From positions 1-7,784 of the forward strand of contig JAFGDI010000203.1 of the NCBI GenBank assembly GCA_016932145.1: a stretch of DNA of 7,784 nucleotides, written 5' to 3'. The stretch comes from Sedimentisphaerales bacterium (GTDB lineage: Bacteria > Planctomycetota > Phycisphaerae > Sedimentisphaerales > SM23-30). The notes under the pieces were generated by a model. The model made no database searches and was not told the DNA's origin. It saw nothing but the letters and a program-made list of their open reading frames with translations. Within the stretch, counting starts at the first letter, position 1; every line of letters begins with the position of its first letter. The position numbers were made by a program, and so were the translations under genes. Shown here piece by piece: positions 4,878-7,784 of this stretch.

Positions 4878-7628
4878 ATGTTGAAGCTGTTGAAAGACAA
4901 TATATTATGTCTGGCTGTTCTGGTGATGCTTTTTAGTGTCAGTGTAATAGCTCAGGCCCATCAGGAAGAAACTTCTGGTATAGTTCCGGGTAAGGACCTG
5001 TTAACCCCTGCCCAGCGTAGCTGGCTGGCAGAACATCCGGTTATCAGACTGGGAATGGAGCCTAATTTTCAGCCGCTGATAGTCGAAGATGACCAGGGCA
5101 ACTATAACGGCATACTCAAAGAGCTTATAGATGAGCTGAACCGGGTATTGCAAACCAATATTATTATTGATTATGGTAACTGGTCAGATCAGGTGCAAAA
5201 GGCACGCAAGCGCGAGCTCGACGGATTGCTCTCAGTTGCGCCGGCCCAGGTAAGGGCCAGTAAGTTATTGGGCACACAGGTAACCCATTTTGAAGTACCT
5301 ATGGTCTATGTCCGCAAAGATAGTAAGCTCAAGATAAATAGTCTGGACGACCTCAAAGGCTTACGACTGGCAGTGCAGGATGAGATAGAATGCCTGCATG
5401 TACTTATCCGCCCTTATGATCAATATAAGGAATTTTATGCGACGAAAACATCACTGGAAGCCTTGAATATGCTTACTGAGGGCAAGGTTGATGCAGTTCT
5501 GGCCCAGAATTATGAAGAGTTCCTTCTGGCCAGCCACTTGATCACAAATATTAAAGTGGCTTTTTCCGATATCAAGAATCCGACTCCGACGGTAATCGGT
5601 ATAAGGGATGACTGGCCTGAGCTGGTCGAAATAATTAATACCGGCCTGAACGCTATTGGTCGTGAGAACATTGCCAAATATTATTCCAAGTGGATGTCTT
5701 CATATCGCGATATAAGTGATATTGTTGTAACAGAAGAAGAAAACATCTGGCTGTCGGCTAATCCGGTATTGAAGGTGTGGCTGCCCGATAATATGCCGCC
5801 TTATTCGCATACGAGCAAAGGTGTGCGTCAGGGTCTTATTTGTGATTATCTCAAGGTAATGGGTAAGTATCTTAATATTCAGCTTGTCCCGGTCTATGGC
5901 GATAAAAGTCAGGCTGATATTATCTGTAGCTTCTCTGGTAACAGGCCCGACGATACATATTTGCTGACAAAGTATTTCTTTCAGGCAAGTCAGGTTATTA
6001 TAACCGGTAATGATGTACCCTTTGTCCCTGATGTTATCTGGCTGTCAGGTAAAAAGGTTGTGGTCCTGGCCGGCAGTAAGATGGAAAAGTATCTCAGTGA
6101 GTTCAGTAGTCTGGAATTATCTTCTGCTGCCAGTGTCAAAGAAGCTCTGGAAATGCTCTCGGCTGATATGGTAGATGCTTTTGTCGGCGAGGCGGTCTCT
6201 TCCAGTTATATAATAATCAGTAATGGTATGCCCGGACTTAAAATCGCTGCCTCTACTAATTATACTGAAGATTTGCTTGCTCTGGCAGTGCCTGCTCAAG
6301 AAAAGACAATGCTCAGCGTTCTTAATAAGGCCATCAGTGCAATTACGCTGCAAGAGCATGATGCTATTCTCGCTCAATGGATGAGTGTTCGTTATGAACA
6401 AGTTGCAGACTGGAAGCATCTCTGGAAAATGATCTTACTTTTTACTGCCATTCCCGGCGGCGGCTTGATTCTGGTTATATTCTGGAATCGCCAGTTGGGG
6501 CTGGCTGTGGCTATGCGGACAGATGAGCTTAATCAATATAAAGAGCATCTGGAAGTATTGGTTGAACAGCGGACCGATGAGCTGGGATTACGCAATAAAG
6601 AGCTGGAGCAGGCAATGGCCCGGCTCAAGCAGACTCAGGGGCAATTGATATTATATGAAAAGCTCGGTGCGCTCAGGCATCTGGTTGCCGGTATTGCTCA
6701 TGAGATCAACTCTCCTCTGGGGGCAATTAATACCTCGCGTGAGATATTAGCTGTGAATCTCCGGCGGATAATCGATAATGTGAATTATATTGCCCAGGCT
6801 CTGAGCGGACCGCACAGCCAGATAGTTGCAGATATAATTGCAAAATGCTGTAAGGATGCTCAGCAAAATACCACTTTAACCTCTCGTGAAAAGAGAGCGC
6901 TGCGCGCTGAAATAATTGGTATATTAGAGAAAAATGATATTCCAAATTCTGAGGAAGTAGCTCGCCTGCTGGTAGAGTTAAAAGCCCATGAAAACTATGA
7001 AGGCTATGTCCCTCTTCTCAAAGAGAAAGACGCAATGGAGCTGCTCAATGTTATGCTCTCGATAGTTGATGCGTTTGTCTCTTGTGATACTATTGAGCTG
7101 GCCGTAAAAAAAGCATCTAAGATAATACTGGCCCTTAACAATTATATTCGTAAAGGTGCCAGTAATGAAGATGGATCGGTTATGAAGGAAAAAGTTGATA
7201 TTAAATTCAATCTGGAAAATATTCTGACCTTATTTTATAACGCGATAAAATATTCGATCAGGCTGGAAGTTGATTATGAAGAGGACCTGCCTTTGATCGA
7301 TGGTTACCCCGATGAACTTAATCAGGTCTGGACCAATCTGCTGCAAAATGCTATCGATGCTATGAACCGCAGCGGCAAGTTGGGCGTGAAGGCTTGTCGT
7401 AAAGATAATGGTGTTCTTGTCGAGATATCTGATGATGGCTGTGGTATGACGCAAGAAGTTAAAAGCAGGCTTTTTGAACCGCTGTTTACTACCAAGGGGG
7501 CAGGCGAAGGCCTGGGGCTCGGTATGGATATTGTCCACAGAATAGTAGTGGAAAATCATGGCGGCAAGATAGATGTGGCAAGTGAGCCAGGTAAGGGCAC
7601 AACCATTTCTGTCTGGCTTCCTGCCTGA
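4878..7628 (+). CDS. Sensor histidine kinase: two periplasmic SBP_bac_3 (VFT) domains, TM, HisKA, HATPase_c (no PAS)
   Basis: This 916-residue paralogue of the upstream kinase starts at ATG 4878, 18 nt after the preceding stop, with only a weak GGAA (4869-4872) as ribosome site, which fits operon coupling. It has a signal peptide (~1-27, hydrophobic 9-25, cleavage near AQA|HQ), VFT1 (~41-276), VFT2 (~284-505), a TM helix (~516-535), a coiled coil (~545-590), H-box GIAHEINSPL with His608, the same enlarged DHp region (~625-757), and HATPase_c with N-box Asn820/Asn824, G1 DDGCGM (852-857), F-box LFEPLFTTK (865-873) and G2 GEGLGLGM (876-883). The PAS domain of its neighbour is absent: the coiled coil begins about 10 residues after the membrane helix. 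VFT1 is about 56% identical to that of the upstream kinase by hand count, but the first half of VFT2 is strongly diverged and somewhat shorter (DKSQADIICSFSGNRPDD region). It is probably active as a kinase; ligand and target regulator are unknown. Confidence 0.95.
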   Translation: MLKLLKDNILCLAVLVMLFSVSVIAQAHQEETSGIVPGKDLLTPAQRSWLAEHPVIRLGMEPNFQPLIVEDDQGNYNGILKELIDELNRVLQTNIIIDYGNWSDQVQKARKRELDGLLSVAPAQVRASKLLGTQVTHFEVPMVYVRKDSKLKINSLDDLKGLRLAVQDEIECLHVLIRPYDQYKEFYATKTSLEALNMLTEGKVDAVLAQNYEEFLLASHLITNIKVAFSDIKNPTPTVIGIRDDWPELVEIINTGLNAIGRENIAKYYSKWMSSYRDISDIVVTEEENIWLSANPVLKVWLPDNMPPYSHTSKGVRQGLICDYLKVMGKYLNIQLVPVYGDKSQADIICSFSGNRPDDTYLLTKYFFQASQVIITGNDVPFVPDVIWLSGKKVVVLAGSKMEKYLSEFSSLELSSAASVKEALEMLSADMVDAFVGEAVSSSYIIISNGMPGLKIAASTNYTEDLLALAVPAQEKTMLSVLNKAISAITLQEHDAILAQWMSVRYEQVADWKHLWKMILLFTAIPGGGLILVIFWNRQLGLAVAMRTDELNQYKEHLEVLVEQRTDELGLRNKELEQAMARLKQTQGQLILYEKLGALRHLVAGIAHEINSPLGAINTSREILAVNLRRIIDNVNYIAQALSGPHSQIVADIIAKCCKDAQQNTTLTSREKRALRAEIIGILEKNDIPNSEEVARLLVELKAHENYEGYVPLLKEKDAMELLNVMLSIVDAFVSCDTIELAVKKASKIILALNNYIRKGASNEDGSVMKEKVDIKFNLENILTLFYNAIKYSIRLEVDYEEDLPLIDGYPDELNQVWTNLLQNAIDAMNRSGKLGVKACRKDNGVLVEISDDGCGMTQEVKSRLFEPLFTTKGAGEGLGLGMDIVHRIVVENHGGKIDVASEPGKGTTISVWLPA

Positions 7629-7715
7629 TACCCTGATACTTCAAAAGAAATAATGGTATTTGCTATGTGACCCGATACAGTCAGAGCATCAATTATTGGT
7701 AACCGTTCACGACAA
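7629..7715. other. Short spacer downstream of the kinase operon
   Basis: These 87 nt carry no coding sequence. I see no convincing intrinsic terminator: the only pairing is ATACC (7628-7632) with GGTAT (7655-7659) across a 22-nt loop and with only three T residues after it. The operon may end by Rho-dependent termination or at the palindromic element that follows. Confidence 0.4.
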
Positions 7716-7775
7716 ATAGTAGGACAGGCATCTTGCCTGTCACCTGAGTTGCCAGCAAAGCTGGCAAACTACTAT
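7716..7775. repeat. REPIN/BIME-like palindromic element: two hairpins flanked by GTAG...CTAC
   Basis: Hairpin A is GACAGGCA (7723-7730), loop TCT, TGCCTGTC (7734-7741). Hairpin B is TTGCCAGC (7749-7756), loop AAA, GCTGGCAA (7760-7767). Both stems are perfect 8-bp with 3-nt loops. They are enclosed by ATAGTAG (7716-7722) pairing with CTACTAT (7769-7775), so the whole folds as a three-way junction. GTAG lies directly 5' of hairpin A on the plus strand (7719-7722) and one base 5' of hairpin B on the minus strand (7772-7769). GTAG before a stem-loop is the known signature of bacterial REP sequences, and an inverted pair is a BIME/REPIN, mobilised in trans by RAYT (TnpA_REP, Y1 HUH family) transposases. 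No RAYT gene is in the window, and repetition elsewhere in the genome cannot be tested here. Confidence 0.7.
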
Positions 7776-7784
7776 CGAGATATA

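Noticed and set aside
1863..7559. Antisense frames of 71-109 codons inside the two kinases
   Set aside because: The kinases are intact, with all catalytic motifs in the plus-strand frames; the antisense frames have no start signals or recognisable products.
7628..7661. Possible terminator after the second kinase (ATACC/GGTAT)
   Set aside because: A 5-bp AT-containing stem with a 22-nt loop and only three T residues is too weak.
7716..7784. CRISPR repeat or tRNA-like cloverleaf
   Set aside because: There is no repeat-spacer periodicity, and the fold has two arms with 3-nt loops and no anticodon, T-loop or acceptor features. The GTAG-flanked hairpin pair fits a REP doublet better.

Overview
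The window most resembles a mid-to-low GC planctomycete, perhaps of the Phycisphaerae/Sedimentisphaerales kind. The main clue is the leftward gene at the left edge. It encodes a secreted beta-sandwich protein of a type I associate from memory with Planctomycetota: a segment reading 'RVELW...W.LYDYDLDRTPP', then a domain ending in 'VDYTAP'. This placement is an inference and no marker gene is present.

Layout: (1) 1-1088, minus strand, the 5' part of a secreted Ig/FN3-like protein gene that runs off the left edge. It has a signal peptide, a good Shine-Dalgarno site, a 5'-leader hairpin and a good sigma70-type promoter (TGGACA-17-TAAAAT on the minus strand). (2) 1089-1649, a divergent AT-rich intergenic region with that promoter and leader, plus a 12-bp palindrome close to the kinase start. 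(3) 1650-4859 and 4878-7628, plus strand, two tandem paralogous membrane sensor histidine kinases 18 nt apart, almost certainly one operon. (4) 7629-7784, a short tail holding a two-hairpin palindromic element (7716-7775). Each half is preceded by GTAG on its own strand, which is the architecture of a REP doublet (BIME/REPIN).

Both kinases have an N-terminal signal sequence, two tandem periplasmic SBP_bac_3/Venus-flytrap (VFT) domains, one transmembrane helix, a coiled coil, an H-box (HEINSPL) and a complete HATPase_c domain. The upstream kinase also carries a PAS domain after the membrane helix; the downstream one lacks it. VFT1 and the catalytic core are well conserved between the two (about 56% identity in VFT1 by hand count), while the membrane-distal part of VFT2 has diverged strongly. 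A 40-residue stretch around the phospho-accepting His is nearly identical (37/40), so the pair may share a response regulator and might heterodimerise. No response regulator is in the window, so the output is unknown. The secreted protein is transcribed divergently; any functional link to the kinases is speculation.

I see no clearly new defence or mobile system here. The items most worth following are the REPIN-like element, the kinase pair with selectively diverged sensory modules, and the roughly 100-residue enlargement of the DHp region in both kinases.
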